From Curtobacterium herbarum (GTDB taxonomy: Bacteria; Actinomycetota; Actinomycetes; Actinomycetales; Microbacteriaceae), in assembly GCF_016907335.1 (NCBI RefSeq), contig NZ_JAFBBT010000001.1:1984001-2048000 (forward strand): a DNA stretch of 64,000 nucleotides, given 5' to 3'. Numbering within the stretch: the first letter of the stretch is position 1; every line of letters begins with the position of its first letter. The notes under the pieces were generated by a model. The model ran no database searches and had not been told where the DNA came from. It saw nothing but the letters and a program-made list of their open reading frames with translations. The translations under genes and the position numbers were made by a program. Shown here in pieces: positions 40,805-49,791 of this stretch.

Positions 40805-42322
40805 GTGACCACCGTCACGCCCGCACCGGCTCCGGTGCACACCAGCCCCACTGTCCTGTCCGCACTGAAGAGCCCGCGCCTGCTGACCCGCGAGGCCCTC
40901 GCCGGCCTCGTCGTCGCCCTCGCGCTCATCCCCGAAGCGATCTCGTTCTCGATCATCGCCGGCGTCGACCCCCGCGTCGGGTTGTTCTCGGCGTTCGTGA
41001 TGGCCGTCGTCATCTCGATCGTCGGCGGCCGTGCCGCGATGATCTCCGGCGCGACCGGCGCCATCGCCCTCGTCGTCGCCCCGGTCATGAAGGACCACGG
41101 CCTGGACTACCTGATCGCCACCGTCCTGCTCGGCGGGGTGTTCCAGCTCATCCTCGGCGCCCTGGGAGCAGCGAAGCTGATGCGCTTCGTACCCAGGTCG
41201 GTGATGGTGGGGTTCGTCAACGCGCTCGCGATCCTGATCTTCACCGCCCAGCTGCCCAACATCATCGGCGTCGACTGGCTCGTCTGGCCGATCACCATCG
41301 TCGGCATCGCGATCATCGTGCTCCTGCCCCGCCTCACCAAGGCGATCCCCGCACCGCTGGTCGCGATCGTCGTGCTCACCCTGGTGACCGTGTTCGCGTC
41401 GATCGCGATCCCCACCGTCGGCGACGAGGGCACACTGCCCGACAGCCTGCCGACCCTGTTCATCCCGAACGTCCCGTTGAACCTCGAGACGCTGACGATC
41501 ATCGCCCCCTCCGCCCTCGCGATGGCCCTCGTGGGACTCCTCGAGTCACTGATGACGGCGAAGCTGGTCGACGAGGTCACCGACACCGGGTCCCGCAAGA
41601 CCCGCGAAGCGATCGGACAGGGCGTCGCGAACATCTGCTCGGGCTTCCTGGGCGGGATGGGCGGTTGCGCGATGATCGGCCAGACGATGATCAACGTCAA
41701 GGCCTCGGGCGCCCGCACCCGCATCTCCACGTTCCTCTCCGGCGTGTTCCTGCTCGTCCTCGTCGTCGGGCTCGGCGACGTGGTCGCGATCATCCCGATG
41801 GCCGCCCTCGTCGCCGTCATGGTGATGGTCTCCGTCGGCACCTTCGACTGGCACAGCATCACGCCCTCGACGCTCAGGCGGATGCCCGTCGGGGAGACCG
41901 TCGTCATGGTCCTCACCGTCGTGATCGTGGTCGCGACCGACAACCTCGCCATCGGGGTCATCGTCGGCGTCGTCGCAGCGATGGTCGTCTTCGCCCGCCG
42001 GGTCTCGCACTTCACCTCGGTCACCCGCAGCCTCGAGACACCGGACGGTGGCGAGCAGCACGCGCTGTACACCGTCGAGGGTGAGCTCTTCTTCGCCTCG
42101 AGCAACGACCTCACCACGCAGTTCGACTACGTCGACGACCCGGAGCTCGTCGTGATCGACATGACGAAGTCGCACGTGTGGGACGCCTCCACCGTCGCCG
42201 CCCTCGACGCGATCGAGACGAAGTACCACGCACGCGGCAAGCGCGTCGACATCCGCGGCATGAACGACGCCAGCCGGGCGTTCCACGGCCGCCTCGCCGG
42301 GAACCTCGGCGCCGGCCACTGA
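40805..42322 (+). CDS. SulP-family anion transporter with STAS domain
   Basis: A 505-residue protein. The membrane part has about twelve helices with the SulP hallmarks: LTREALAGLVVALALIPEAISFSIIAGVDPRVGLFSAF near 28-65, GGRAAMISGATGAIALVVAPV near 74-94, and VNALAILIFTAQLPNIIG near 139-156. The cytoplasmic STAS domain occupies about residues 415-495 (YTVEGELFFASSNDL, VVIDMTKSHVWDASTVAALDAI). SulP carriers move sulfate or bicarbonate; nothing nearby decides which. GTG at 40805 has AAGGAG five bases ahead. Confidence 0.9.
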   Translation: MTTVTPAPAPVHTSPTVLSALKSPRLLTREALAGLVVALALIPEAISFSIIAGVDPRVGLFSAFVMAVVISIVGGRAAMISGATGAIALVVAPVMKDHGLDYLIATVLLGGVFQLILGALGAAKLMRFVPRSVMVGFVNALAILIFTAQLPNIIGVDWLVWPITIVGIAIIVLLPRLTKAIPAPLVAIVVLTLVTVFASIAIPTVGDEGTLPDSLPTLFIPNVPLNLETLTIIAPSALAMALVGLLESLMTAKLVDEVTDTGSRKTREAIGQGVANICSGFLGGMGGCAMIGQTMINVKASGARTRISTFLSGVFLLVLVVGLGDVVAIIPMAALVAVMVMVSVGTFDWHSITPSTLRRMPVGETVVMVLTVVIVVATDNLAIGVIVGVVAAMVVFARRVSHFTSVTRSLETPDGGEQHALYTVEGELFFASSNDLTTQFDYVDDPELVVIDMTKSHVWDASTVAALDAIETKYHARGKRVDIRGMNDASRAFHGRLAGNLGAGH

Positions 42323-42476
42323 CCTCCGGCCCCGCTCCGGCCCCGCTCCGGCTGCACGATGAGCACGAACTTCTCTGCCGTCATCCCCGGGGTGTGCAGT
42401 TGAGCGCTCGCGTCCCGCCTACGCTGGACCGACGGTCCCGTCCGCTCAAGTCCCTGACGAAAGGCGATCTTCCACG

Positions 42477-44171
42477 ATGCCAGCCCTCCAGCACGCGCTC
42501 GACCTCAAGAAGCCCGCACCCCTGAAGCGTGGCGCGCTGCGCGTCACGCCGCTCGGCGGGCTCGGCGACGTCGGCCGGAACATGACCCTGTTCGAGCACC
42601 GCGGCAAGCTGCTCGTCGTCGACTGCGGCGTGCTGTTCCCCGAGGAGACCCAGCCCGGCATCGACGTCATCCTGCCGGACTTCACCGCAGTCCGGGACCG
42701 CCTCGACCAGGTCGACGGCATCGTCCTCACCCACGGCCACGAGGACCACATCGGCGGTGTCCCCTACCTGCTCAAGGAACGCCCGGACATCCCCGTCATC
42801 GGCTCCAAGCTGACGTTGGCGTTCATCACCGCGAAGCTGCAGGAACACGGCATCACCCCGGTGACCCACGAGGTCAAGGCCGGCGACCGACACGACGCCG
42901 GGCCGTTCGACCTCGAGTTCATCGCGGTCAACCACTCCATCCCGGACGGCCTCGCCGTCGCCATCCGCACCAGCGCCGGCACCGTGCTGCACACCGGTGA
43001 CTTCAAGATGGACCAGTTCCCGCTCGACCACCGCCTGACGGACCTCAACGGGTTCGCCCGACTCGGCGACGAGGGCGTGGACCTGTTCCTCGTCGACTCC
43101 ACCAACGCCGAGGTCCCCGGGTTCACCACGGCCGAGCAGGACATCGGACCCGCGATCGACCGGGTGTTCCGTGAAGCACCGAAGCGCATCGTCGTCTCCA
43201 GCTTCGCCAGCCACGTGCACCGCATCCAGCAGGTGCTCGACGCCGCCCAACGGCACGGTCGGAAGGTCGCCTTCGTCGGCCGGTCGATGGTCCGCAACAT
43301 GGGGATCGCGGCCGACCTCGGCTACCTGCACGTGCCGGACGGCCTGGTCGTTGACCTCAAGCAGCTCGGCAAGCTCCCCGGGCACAAGAGCGTCCTGATC
43401 TGCACCGGCTCGCAGGGTGAGCCGATGGCCGCGCTGTCCCGGATGGCGCGGCGCGAGCACATCATCAAGGTCGGTGAAGGCGACACGATCCTGCTGGCGA
43501 GCTCGCTGATCCCGGGCAACGAGAACGCGATCTACGGCGTCATCAACGGGCTCATCCGCTGGGGTGCCACCGTCGTGCACAAGGGCAACGCGAAGGTGCA
43601 CGTCTCCGGGCACGCCAGCGCCGGCGAGCTCGTCTACTGCTACAACCTCGTCAAGCCGAAGAACGTCCTGCCCGTGCACGGCGAGTGGCGTCACCTCGTC
43701 GCCAACGCCGAACTCGCCACCCGGACGGGCGTCCCCGAGGACCGCGTCCTCGTGGTCGAGGACGGCGTGGTCGTCGACCTGGACCGTGGGAAGGCCCGGA
43801 TCGTCGGTCGCATCCCGGCGCCGTACGTGTTCGTCGACGGGACCACCATCGGTGTCGCCACCGAGTCGGCCCTGAAGGACCGTCTCGCCCTGGCGGAAGA
43901 GGGGCACATCACCGTCCTCGGCATCTTCGACGAGCCCGCCCAGAAGCTCGTCGACCCGGTGGAGTTCCTGCCCAAGGGATTCGTCGAGGAAGCGGGCTGG
44001 ATGCAGCACGCCGAACAGGTCGCGACCAAGGCGATCACCGAGGCCACCGCCCGTGGGCACGTCGACGGTGCGGCGGCCGAACGCGCGATCACCGAGGGGC
44101 TGGAACGCTGGTTCCTCCGCCGGCACCGTCGCACGCCGGTCATCACGGCAGTCGTCGTCGACGCGGACTGA
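42477..44171 (+). CDS. rnj: Ribonuclease J
   Basis: A 564-residue metallo-beta-lactamase/beta-CASP nuclease. The opening VTPLGGLGDVGRNMTLFE near 26-43 and the zinc motif LTHGHEDHIGG near 83-93 are typical; further ligands include the NHSIPDGLAV His near 154 and the HTGDFKMD Asp near 177. The beta-CASP domain follows, with GSQGEPMAALSRMA near 313 and the PVHGEWRHL histidine near 403, then the C-terminal dimer domain. RNase J acts in mRNA decay and 5' end maturation, with both exo- and endonuclease activity, in the cytoplasm. It stands alone here, downstream of the SulP gene; in many actinobacteria rnj lies next to dapA, which is absent from this window. ATG 42477. Confidence 0.95.
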   Translation: MPALQHALDLKKPAPLKRGALRVTPLGGLGDVGRNMTLFEHRGKLLVVDCGVLFPEETQPGIDVILPDFTAVRDRLDQVDGIVLTHGHEDHIGGVPYLLKERPDIPVIGSKLTLAFITAKLQEHGITPVTHEVKAGDRHDAGPFDLEFIAVNHSIPDGLAVAIRTSAGTVLHTGDFKMDQFPLDHRLTDLNGFARLGDEGVDLFLVDSTNAEVPGFTTAEQDIGPAIDRVFREAPKRIVVSSFASHVHRIQQVLDAAQRHGRKVAFVGRSMVRNMGIAADLGYLHVPDGLVVDLKQLGKLPGHKSVLICTGSQGEPMAALSRMARREHIIKVGEGDTILLASSLIPGNENAIYGVINGLIRWGATVVHKGNAKVHVSGHASAGELVYCYNLVKPKNVLPVHGEWRHLVANAELATRTGVPEDRVLVVEDGVVVDLDRGKARIVGRIPAPYVFVDGTTIGVATESALKDRLALAEEGHITVLGIFDEPAQKLVDPVEFLPKGFVEEAGWMQHAEQVATKAITEATARGHVDGAAAERAITEGLERWFLRRHRRTPVITAVVVDAD

Positions 44172-44203
44172 GCGGACCAGCGCACGCATCTCCTCCGGAG
44201 GCG

Positions 44204-44259
44204 CCGGGGGTCTCCGCAGGGTGGCCCCCGGTGGTCTCGGGCCTCGGGAGATCGAGACC
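44204..44259 (+). terminator. Two hairpins after the RNase J gene
   Basis: CCGGGGG (44204-44210) pairs with CCCCCGG (44225-44231), and GGTCTCG (44233-44239) with CGAGACC (44253-44259). Both are perfect seven-base stems. They lie in the 114 bases between rnj and the convergent hydrolase gene and could end both transcripts. Confidence 0.5.
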
Positions 44260-44285
44260 GCACGGCGTGCTCGTCGCCGAGCGTC

Positions 44286-45296
44286 TCAGCGGGGTACGGC
44301 CGCGAGGAACACGTCGGTGTCGGCGGCGATCTCCGGCGATCGGGTGTGGTGGAGGTAGTGGTCGCCCCGGAGCGTGACGACCCGGCCGTGTTCCACGCTC
44401 GCCGCTTGCCGCTCGTGCAGCGTGCGCCAGCCGTCCTCCTCGCCGTCGCCCTGCGCGACGAAGAGCAGGACGGGCAGGTCGGCCGGGAAGGTCTCCCCGC
44501 GGACGGACGCGAAGTTCTCCGGCGCACGGTCCATCTCGTCGAGCAGGGTCGGCGCAGTCGAGTTCTTCGTTGTGAGCAGGCGCATCTGCTGCTTCGTGGC
44601 GTCGTCGTACGGCAGTCCCGCGAAGGTGTCGCCACGGACGGCGGTCAGCACGCGGAGGATCCCGAGGTCCCGCAGGGCGACGAGCCCCTCGGTCGCCGGC
44701 GGCTCGTCCCACCCGGGCTGGTCCGGCACGCTGCTGTCGATCCCCACGAAGGCGGTGACCTCGTCCGCGTAGCGATGGCTGTACTCCAGGGCGTAGATGC
44801 CGGCGATCGAGTGGCCCATGAGGACGTACCGGTCGACGCCCAGGTGGTGCAGCGCCTCGTGGACCTCTCCGGCGATGTTCGCCGCGGTCCGCGGGGAGTC
44901 CGTCTGGTCGCTCAGTCCGGTGCCGAACGGCTCGACGGCGACCACCCGGTGCGTGTCGTCGAGTTCGGAGATGAGCGGCTGGAAGTCGAGGCCGGGAGCC
45001 GCAGTGCCGAGGCCGGGCAGGAGCACGATCGTCTCCGCGCCGGCGCCGCTGACGACCACGTTCATCCGTCCGCCGTCGACGGGCACGCGCTCGCCGTACG
45101 GCCTGATGGCGGCGAGCTCCGAGTGCGTCGCGACGGCGTTCACGATCGAGGTGGTCGCCACGGCCAAGATCGGGAGTGCCACGAGTGTGGCGACGGTCCA
45201 GAGGGTGATCCGCAGGGGCCGGCGCAGGCGCGTCCTCGGCTGCCGTCCGGCGGCGCTGATGTCGTGGTGCGGTGCCGGGGTTCCGGTGTCAGGCAC
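44286..45296 (-). CDS. Membrane-anchored alpha/beta hydrolase
   Basis: A 336-residue protein. One N-terminal helix (ITLWTVATLVALPILAVATTSIV) after a basic stretch makes it a probable type II anchored protein with the enzyme outside. The hydrolase shows LLPGLGTAAPG near 92-102 (oxyanion region), GHSIAG near 161-166 (nucleophile Ser) and GDHYLHH near 315 (catalytic His). The substrate is unknown. GTG at 45296 overlaps the end of the gene ahead by eight bases, suggesting an operon with the deoxyribosyltransferase-like gene. Confidence 0.82.
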   Translation of the reverse strand: MPDTGTPAPHHDISAAGRQPRTRLRRPLRITLWTVATLVALPILAVATTSIVNAVATHSELAAIRPYGERVPVDGGRMNVVVSGAGAETIVLLPGLGTAAPGLDFQPLISELDDTHRVVAVEPFGTGLSDQTDSPRTAANIAGEVHEALHHLGVDRYVLMGHSIAGIYALEYSHRYADEVTAFVGIDSSVPDQPGWDEPPATEGLVALRDLGILRVLTAVRGDTFAGLPYDDATKQQMRLLTTKNSTAPTLLDEMDRAPENFASVRGETFPADLPVLLFVAQGDGEEDGWRTLHERQAASVEHGRVVTLRGDHYLHHTRSPEIAADTDVFLAAVPR

Positions 45297-45657
45297 GCGC
45301 GGGGACCTCGGCGATGTCGAAGTAGACCGGGAGACCGCGGCGGCGTGCGATGGCGACGTCCGCGTCGGCGCCGGCGGACTCGCCGGGGAGCCGGAGCACG
45401 GCGTCGCAGTGCCCGAGGAGCCGCGATGCGGTCTCGTACATGACGTCCGGGCCCGTCTCGACGTCCACGCCGGACTCGGCGGCGACCCGCAGGATCGGCA
45501 GGGCTGCCCACTCGCCGATGAGGGGCACGTGACCGAGCTGGAAGACGGGCCAGGCGGCCTGCTCGAGCCGGGCCAGGTTGTGGGCGATCCGATCGGGGTC
45601 GCCGTCCGTGCCGGAGCGGTAGGGGCCGGCGATGAGGATCAATTGCGCGTCGGTCAT
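45289..45657 (-). CDS. Nucleoside 2-deoxyribosyltransferase-like (DUF4406) protein
   Basis: A 122-residue protein of the DUF4406/deoxyribosyltransferase-like fold: LILIAGPYRSGT near 6-17 and the late SAGADADVAIARRRGLPVYFDI, where this fold binds the nucleoside. The family's real activity here is not established. ATG at 45657 lies 54 bases from the divergent DeoR start, so the pair shares a promoter region, and regulation by the DeoR protein is likely. Confidence 0.7.
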   Translation of the reverse strand: MTDAQLILIAGPYRSGTDGDPDRIAHNLARLEQAAWPVFQLGHVPLIGEWAALPILRVAAESGVDVETGPDVMYETASRLLGHCDAVLRLPGESAGADADVAIARRRGLPVYFDIAEVPARA

Positions 45658-45711
45658 GGTGGTACCGTAGGGCAAACACGGATGAACACGCAAAAACAAG
45701 GAGAAACGGCC

Positions 45712-46503
45712 ATGCTCGCTGCGGAGCGTCACGAGTGGTTGCTCGCCGAGCTCGAGCGGAACGGTCGACTCGTCGCGAAGGACGCTGCCGTGCGCCTCGG
45801 CGTGACCGAGGACAGCGTTCGCCGTGACCTGCGCACCCTCGCCGACGCGGGTCGACTCCAGCGCGTGTACGGCGGCGCACTCCCCGTGTCCCCCGCGATC
45901 CGCGGTCATGCCGACCGCACGGCGATCGCGCCGGACAGCAAGCAGCGGGTCGCCCAGGCGGCGGTGCGGCTCCTGCCGGACGGGGCCACGCTGCTCCTCG
46001 ACGCCGGCACGACCGCGCTCGAGGTCGCCCGTGCACTCCCCGCCGACGCACGACTCACCGTGATGACGCCCGGGCCACTCGTGGCGGTCGCCCTGGCCGA
46101 GCACCCCCACGTCGAGATCGTCCTCATCGGCGGATCACTGTCCCGCCACTCCATGGTGACGACCGGGCCCCTGGCGGCGGAGGCCCTCCGTCGCGTCCGG
46201 GCCGACTTCTGCTTCCTCGGTGTGACCGGGGTGCACCCGGAGGCCGGACTCACCACCGGCTCGATGGACGACGCCGCGATGAAGCGCGCGATGGCAGCGC
46301 AAGCCAGTGACACGTACGTGCTGGCGAGCTCGGAGAAGATCGGTGCCGCGTCGGCGTTCCCCGTGCTCGACTTCGCCGAGGTGACCGGCCTCGTGCTCGA
46401 TCCCGACCTGCCGCTCGATGAGACCGTCGCGGCAGCACTCACCCGTGCGGGTGCCCGATTTCCCGGAGGAACGGTCGAGGTCCAAGCGGCACGGCCGGTG
46501 TGA
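45712..46503 (+). CDS. DeoR/GlpR-family transcriptional regulator
   Basis: A 263-residue DeoR regulator. The helix-turn-helix is in AERHEWLLAELERNGRLVAKDAAVRLGVTEDSVRRDLRTLADAGRLQRVYGGAL (4-57). The sensor domain shows LLLDAGTTALEVARAL near 102-117 and DFCFLGVTGVHPEAGLTTGSMDDAAMKRAM, which binds phosphorylated sugars in this family. ATG at 45712 lies behind AAGGAG. The intergenic 54 bases hold repeats of the type AAACACnGATGAACAC, which could be its operator. The divergent two-gene set is the obvious target. Confidence 0.87.
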   Translation: MLAAERHEWLLAELERNGRLVAKDAAVRLGVTEDSVRRDLRTLADAGRLQRVYGGALPVSPAIRGHADRTAIAPDSKQRVAQAAVRLLPDGATLLLDAGTTALEVARALPADARLTVMTPGPLVAVALAEHPHVEIVLIGGSLSRHSMVTTGPLAAEALRRVRADFCFLGVTGVHPEAGLTTGSMDDAAMKRAMAAQASDTYVLASSEKIGAASAFPVLDFAEVTGLVLDPDLPLDETVAAALTRAGARFPGGTVEVQAARPV

Positions 46504-46539
46504 ACCAGCATGCCTACGCCGAGTGCTGGGGTGCACGGC

Positions 46540-47187
46540 TCAGTCGAGCGATGTGGCGCGGGGGTTCTCGGGCGTTGGTCCGATGCACTCCGCGAGTGTG
46601 CGCAGACTGTCTCCGTACTGCCAGCGGTGCGCATCGATCCCCAGGCTCCGAGCTGCCGAGACGTTGGCATCGCTGTCATCGATGAAGACCGCTTCCCCCG
46701 GTTGGGCCTGGAGCTCACTGAGCACCCGATCGAAGAATCGCACCGACGGCTTCGCCACTCCGAGGTCGCACGAGTAGAAGCTGCGGTCGAACCGCTCGTC
46801 GAGGCGGAGCCGGGTCCGCATGAAGCGAGCCCGGCCTGGATCCTGGTTCGTGGTCAGCGCGACGCGACGACCTGCGCCTCGCCAGTTCGCAACGAGTTCG
46901 AGGACGTCCTGGTGCAGGTGAATGCCCTCCCACAGCCGGGTGTAGACCTCGCGAGGGTCAGCTTCGGCCCCGACGGCCTGGAGGAACTCGGCCAGCACCG
47001 GAAGCACTTCCTGCTTCCCCGTGATGACCGGACCGTCGACGCGGAACGTGTCCGCGAGCCATGCGTCCGCGGCACCTCCGGCAACTCGTCTGAGCGCGGC
47101 GACGAAGGGCTGTTCTGCTGACTGGAGAACGCCGTCGGCGTCGAGCAGGATCCACTTGTACCCGACGTCTCGCGCGGTCACGTTCAT
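46540..47187 (-). CDS. HAD-family hydrolase
   Basis: A 215-residue HAD phosphatase-type protein. Motif I is LLDADGVL near 13-20 (D-x-D), motif II ALTTNQD near 111, motif III KPSVRFF near 147, motif IV FIDDSDANVSAARSLG near 173-188. The cap is a small helical one. Substrates in this class are sugar phosphates or nucleotides; nothing decides here. ATG at 47187 has no ribosome site, so a leaderless transcript or a start at 47241 is possible. Divergent from the APH-like kinase. Confidence 0.83.
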   Translation of the reverse strand: MNVTARDVGYKWILLDADGVLQSAEQPFVAALRRVAGGAADAWLADTFRVDGPVITGKQEVLPVLAEFLQAVGAEADPREVYTRLWEGIHLHQDVLELVANWRGAGRRVALTTNQDPGRARFMRTRLRLDERFDRSFYSCDLGVAKPSVRFFDRVLSELQAQPGEAVFIDDSDANVSAARSLGIDAHRWQYGDSLRTLAECIGPTPENPRATSLD

Positions 47188-47330
47188 GGGCCGAGGGTAT
47201 CGACCGTGGAACGACGTCGACGAGGGATCGGCTTCTGGCACGCTGACAGGATCGGCGACCGCACCGTGCGGCGCGGCAAGATCGGGTGGGGTGCCGGGTT
47301 CGGTGCTCGTCTCGTGGGACAGGGGGATCG

Positions 47331-48338
47331 ATGGCGATCGAGATGTTGTGGGAGCAGGACGACCCGACCGAGGTGCTCCGGAACCGGTTCGGGTTCGCGG
47401 ACGCCGAGGCAGTGGGTGCTTGGGTCAGCGCAACGGTCGAACGTCACTGGGGTGTTCGTGTCGGGACGCCGGAGCGGGTGGTGATGAGCGACAGCAACGC
47501 CCTCGCCTGGGTCCGCAACGGCGACGAACGCCTGCTGCTGAAGTGGTCGGTCGCATCGGACCGTTTCGAACGGCTCACGTTCGCTGCCGAGCTCACTTCC
47601 TGGCTCGGAACGGTCGGATTGCCGGTGTCGGCCCCGGTACCGACACGTGCGGGTGCGGTTCAGGTGACGAACGACGGCGTCTCGATGAGTGTGCAACGCG
47701 TCATCGACGGAACACACCTCGATGTCGGGAACGACGATCAGGTACGTGCAGCGGGGGCGACCCTCGCTCGGCTGCACGACGCGCTGCGCTCGTCCCCCTG
47801 GCACGACTCGCGGCCGGGGGTCCTGTCCGCGCCGACACCGCTCACCGAGCAGATCGCGGGCTGGATCGCTTCCGAACCGCCAGCGCTGTCCCCCGAGGCC
47901 CGCGACGTCCTCGGGCGGATGCTCGATCGCGCTCCGGCAGCTCTCCCTCCCGTCCAGATCGTGCACGGCGACTACCGTGCCGCGAACATCTTGTGCGCGG
48001 GCACCGCGATCGTCGGCGTCCTCGACTTCGAGGAGCTCCGGCTGGACCATCGGATCGTCGAGATCGCTCGCTCTGCGGTCATGCTCGGCACGCTCTTCCG
48101 CGACTGGGGGCCCGTTCCGGCGGCAGTTCGGGAGCAGTTCCTGGACGGGTACCAGACGGTTCACGCCCTCACGGACGAGGAACTCCACTGGTGGCCGGTC
48201 CTGCTGCTCTGGTACTCGTGGGCACTCGTGCCGACCGCCGACGACCTCGGTGGGTGGGGCCAGGCAGCTGTCGAGCTCCTCGCGGACACAGCGAACTCGG
48301 GGAACGCCGTCCGGATCGCCCGGCGTCCCCGGAGCTGA
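47331..48338 (+). CDS. Aminoglycoside phosphotransferase (APH/choline-kinase-like) family protein
   Basis: A 335-residue protein-kinase-like phosphotransferase. The N-lobe has ERLLLKWSVASDRFERLTFAAEL near 66-88 (Lys for ATP). Catalytic HGDYRAANILC near 214-224 (H-x-D-x4-N) and VLDFEELRLDHRIVEI near 231-246 (metal-binding Asp) are clear. Such enzymes phosphorylate sugars, choline or aminoglycosides; the APH fold alone does not show resistance. ATG 47331 lies behind GGGG. Confidence 0.82.
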   Translation: MAIEMLWEQDDPTEVLRNRFGFADAEAVGAWVSATVERHWGVRVGTPERVVMSDSNALAWVRNGDERLLLKWSVASDRFERLTFAAELTSWLGTVGLPVSAPVPTRAGAVQVTNDGVSMSVQRVIDGTHLDVGNDDQVRAAGATLARLHDALRSSPWHDSRPGVLSAPTPLTEQIAGWIASEPPALSPEARDVLGRMLDRAPAALPPVQIVHGDYRAANILCAGTAIVGVLDFEELRLDHRIVEIARSAVMLGTLFRDWGPVPAAVREQFLDGYQTVHALTDEELHWWPVLLLWYSWALVPTADDLGGWGQAAVELLADTANSGNAVRIARRPRS

Positions 48339-48423
48339 CAGCAGGGGCGGACGCCGACCGTGCGCGGTGAAGGTGCTCCTTCTGACCGATGTGCTCCGTG
48401 GCCCAACGAGACATGATCGTCTC

Positions 48424-48915
48424 GTGCGTGACGAGTCCGTGAGCGGCGACTGGCCCCTCGAGCCGGTGTGGGTGTCGCTGCGCCGACTCGGAGTGGTCCT
48501 GTTGGTGATCATCACGATGACGACCACGCTGGTCCTCACCGCGTGGGCGGGAATCGAGCGCATCACTGCAGTACCCGGGTGGGGACACTGCGTCGTCCTG
48601 TGCCACGATGTCCCGATCCCGACGGTCGAGCGCGTGACCGGAGTCGACTTCCCGCGGGGTTCCACGGTGGTGCGATCGACTGGTGTCAGGACGGACTCAG
48701 AGGTTCACGAGTGGGTCAGAGCGACGGTGAGGGTCCCGAAGGCGCATCCGGTCGCCGTCGGAACTGCCCCTCCCGGCTCGCACTGCTCGCGTGCTGCAGA
48801 GATCGACGAGCTTGAACGGTCTGGCGTTCGTGCCGTCCACGGCGGGTGGATCGCAACGATGTGCGTGGTCGCAGGTGTCGACGCGGACGGCAACCAGGTC
48901 ATCGTCATCGTCTGA
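48424..48915 (+). CDS. Small membrane protein with cysteine-bearing outer region
   Basis: About 163 residues. One membrane helix near 20-45 (LGVVLLVIITMTTTLVLTAWAG) is followed by a region predicted outside the cell with several cysteines (HCVVLCHDVPIP, SHCSRAAE, MCVV). No known family. The start is uncertain: GTG 48424 and GTG 48439 are both plausible and no strong ribosome site is seen. It lies after the APH-like gene on the same strand, with an 85-base gap. Confidence 0.5.
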   Translation: MRDESVSGDWPLEPVWVSLRRLGVVLLVIITMTTTLVLTAWAGIERITAVPGWGHCVVLCHDVPIPTVERVTGVDFPRGSTVVRSTGVRTDSEVHEWVRATVRVPKAHPVAVGTAPPGSHCSRAAEIDELERSGVRAVHGGWIATMCVVAGVDADGNQVIVIV

Positions 48916-48997
48916 TCGAAGCCAGAGCCGCCCCGTCCCATCAGCCGATTCGATGCTGGTCGGGTGTCAGGTGAGTTTCCCTGACGGCCGATCCCCC

Positions 48998-49441
48998 TCA
49001 GGACAAGATCGTGAGGAGTCGGTTCCCGAAGAGCGCTGCGTAGCGTCCCTGCCTCCGCAGGATGTCCTGCACGTGGTCGGCCGTCCGTGGGAGTCGTTGA
49101 GCGAAACGGTCGAAGCCGGAGAGGATCAGGACGAGGCCGGTCTCGGACGCGTCCCACCCGTGGTCCGCCTCGGCCACGTTCGACATGCAGTCGTCCAGCG
49201 CGTCCAGGTTGTTCCCGAAGTGGCCGGGGAACTGGAGGCCCGTCGCGAAGGCCGCGTGCATCTGCTTGTCGTCATTCCATGCCCCGGCGTTCAGTTCCGT
49301 GACTCGGTAGCCCTCCCGGCGAAACCACGTCTCGGCGTCCCGCAACACAGCATCGTCTCGCAGCCTGCGGACGAACCCGTCGCGGGCGATCTCGAAGTCC
49401 AACCTGTTGCCGAGGACATCGTCGGTGGTGAATGCGGGCAC
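48998..49441 (-). CDS. Barstar-family ribonuclease inhibitor homologue
   Basis: About 147 residues with the barstar signature: a leading helix, HAAFATGLQFPGHFGNNLDALDDCMSNVAE near 69-98, LVLILSGFDRFAQ near 107-119, and the final helix-strand RRQGRYAALFGNRLLTILS. Barstar proteins block barnase-type RNases. Here a helical segment of about 60 residues precedes the core, longer than Bacillus barstar. No barnase-like or RNase toxin gene is visible within several kilobases, so the protein may protect against a rival's toxin. GTG at 49441 is chosen; the frame is open up to 49654, where it is antisense to a putative membrane fragment. Confidence 0.78.
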   Translation of the reverse strand: MPAFTTDDVLGNRLDFEIARDGFVRRLRDDAVLRDAETWFRREGYRVTELNAGAWNDDKQMHAAFATGLQFPGHFGNNLDALDDCMSNVAEADHGWDASETGLVLILSGFDRFAQRLPRTADHVQDILRRQGRYAALFGNRLLTILS

Positions 49442-49791
49442 GCTCGAACCGTAGTGCGAGACGAGGTCGGGAGTCTTTCCGCGCCCGATCTCGCCAACGA
49501 GCAGGCGGCTGATCGATCGGAAGCGACAGGCACGTTCGTCCCGTCCCGCCTCCTGCCGCTTGGCGGAGCGCTCTGGGCGACGGCGCAAGCAACCATCGCC
49601 CTCCTCATCGTGCTCGACGTCGTCTGTGTCGCGCTCTTCGTGCGCGGTCGGCACCGGCGAGGTGCTGCTGTCCGGTAGCTGATCTCCGGTTCAGACGACG
49701 GACGAGCCTCCGACCCGACGACCCCCGCCTGGACGGAGGAGCCACCGAGATCCTCTGTCGGCTCCCGTCAACAGGTCCGGCAGCACCGTCC
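49442..49791. other. Stretch without a convincing gene
   Basis: Between the barstar start and the PHO box I find no gene I trust. On the plus strand 49497-49678 there is a hydrophobic tail-like frame ending at a TAG near 49678, with a helix-like ALLIVLDVVCVALFVRG, but it has no start codon of its own and overlaps the open N-terminal extension of the barstar frame. It may be a gene remnant. The remainder is plain spacer with an inverted GGAGGAGCC-like run near 49736. Confidence 0.4.

Noticed and set aside
42381..44189. Long open minus-strand frame opposite rnj
   Set aside because: Same reason: antisense shadow of a strongly conserved gene.
47331..48338. Aminoglycoside resistance gene
   Set aside because: The APH fold is clear, but many members act on sugars or choline, and no resistance-specific feature or mobile context is seen.
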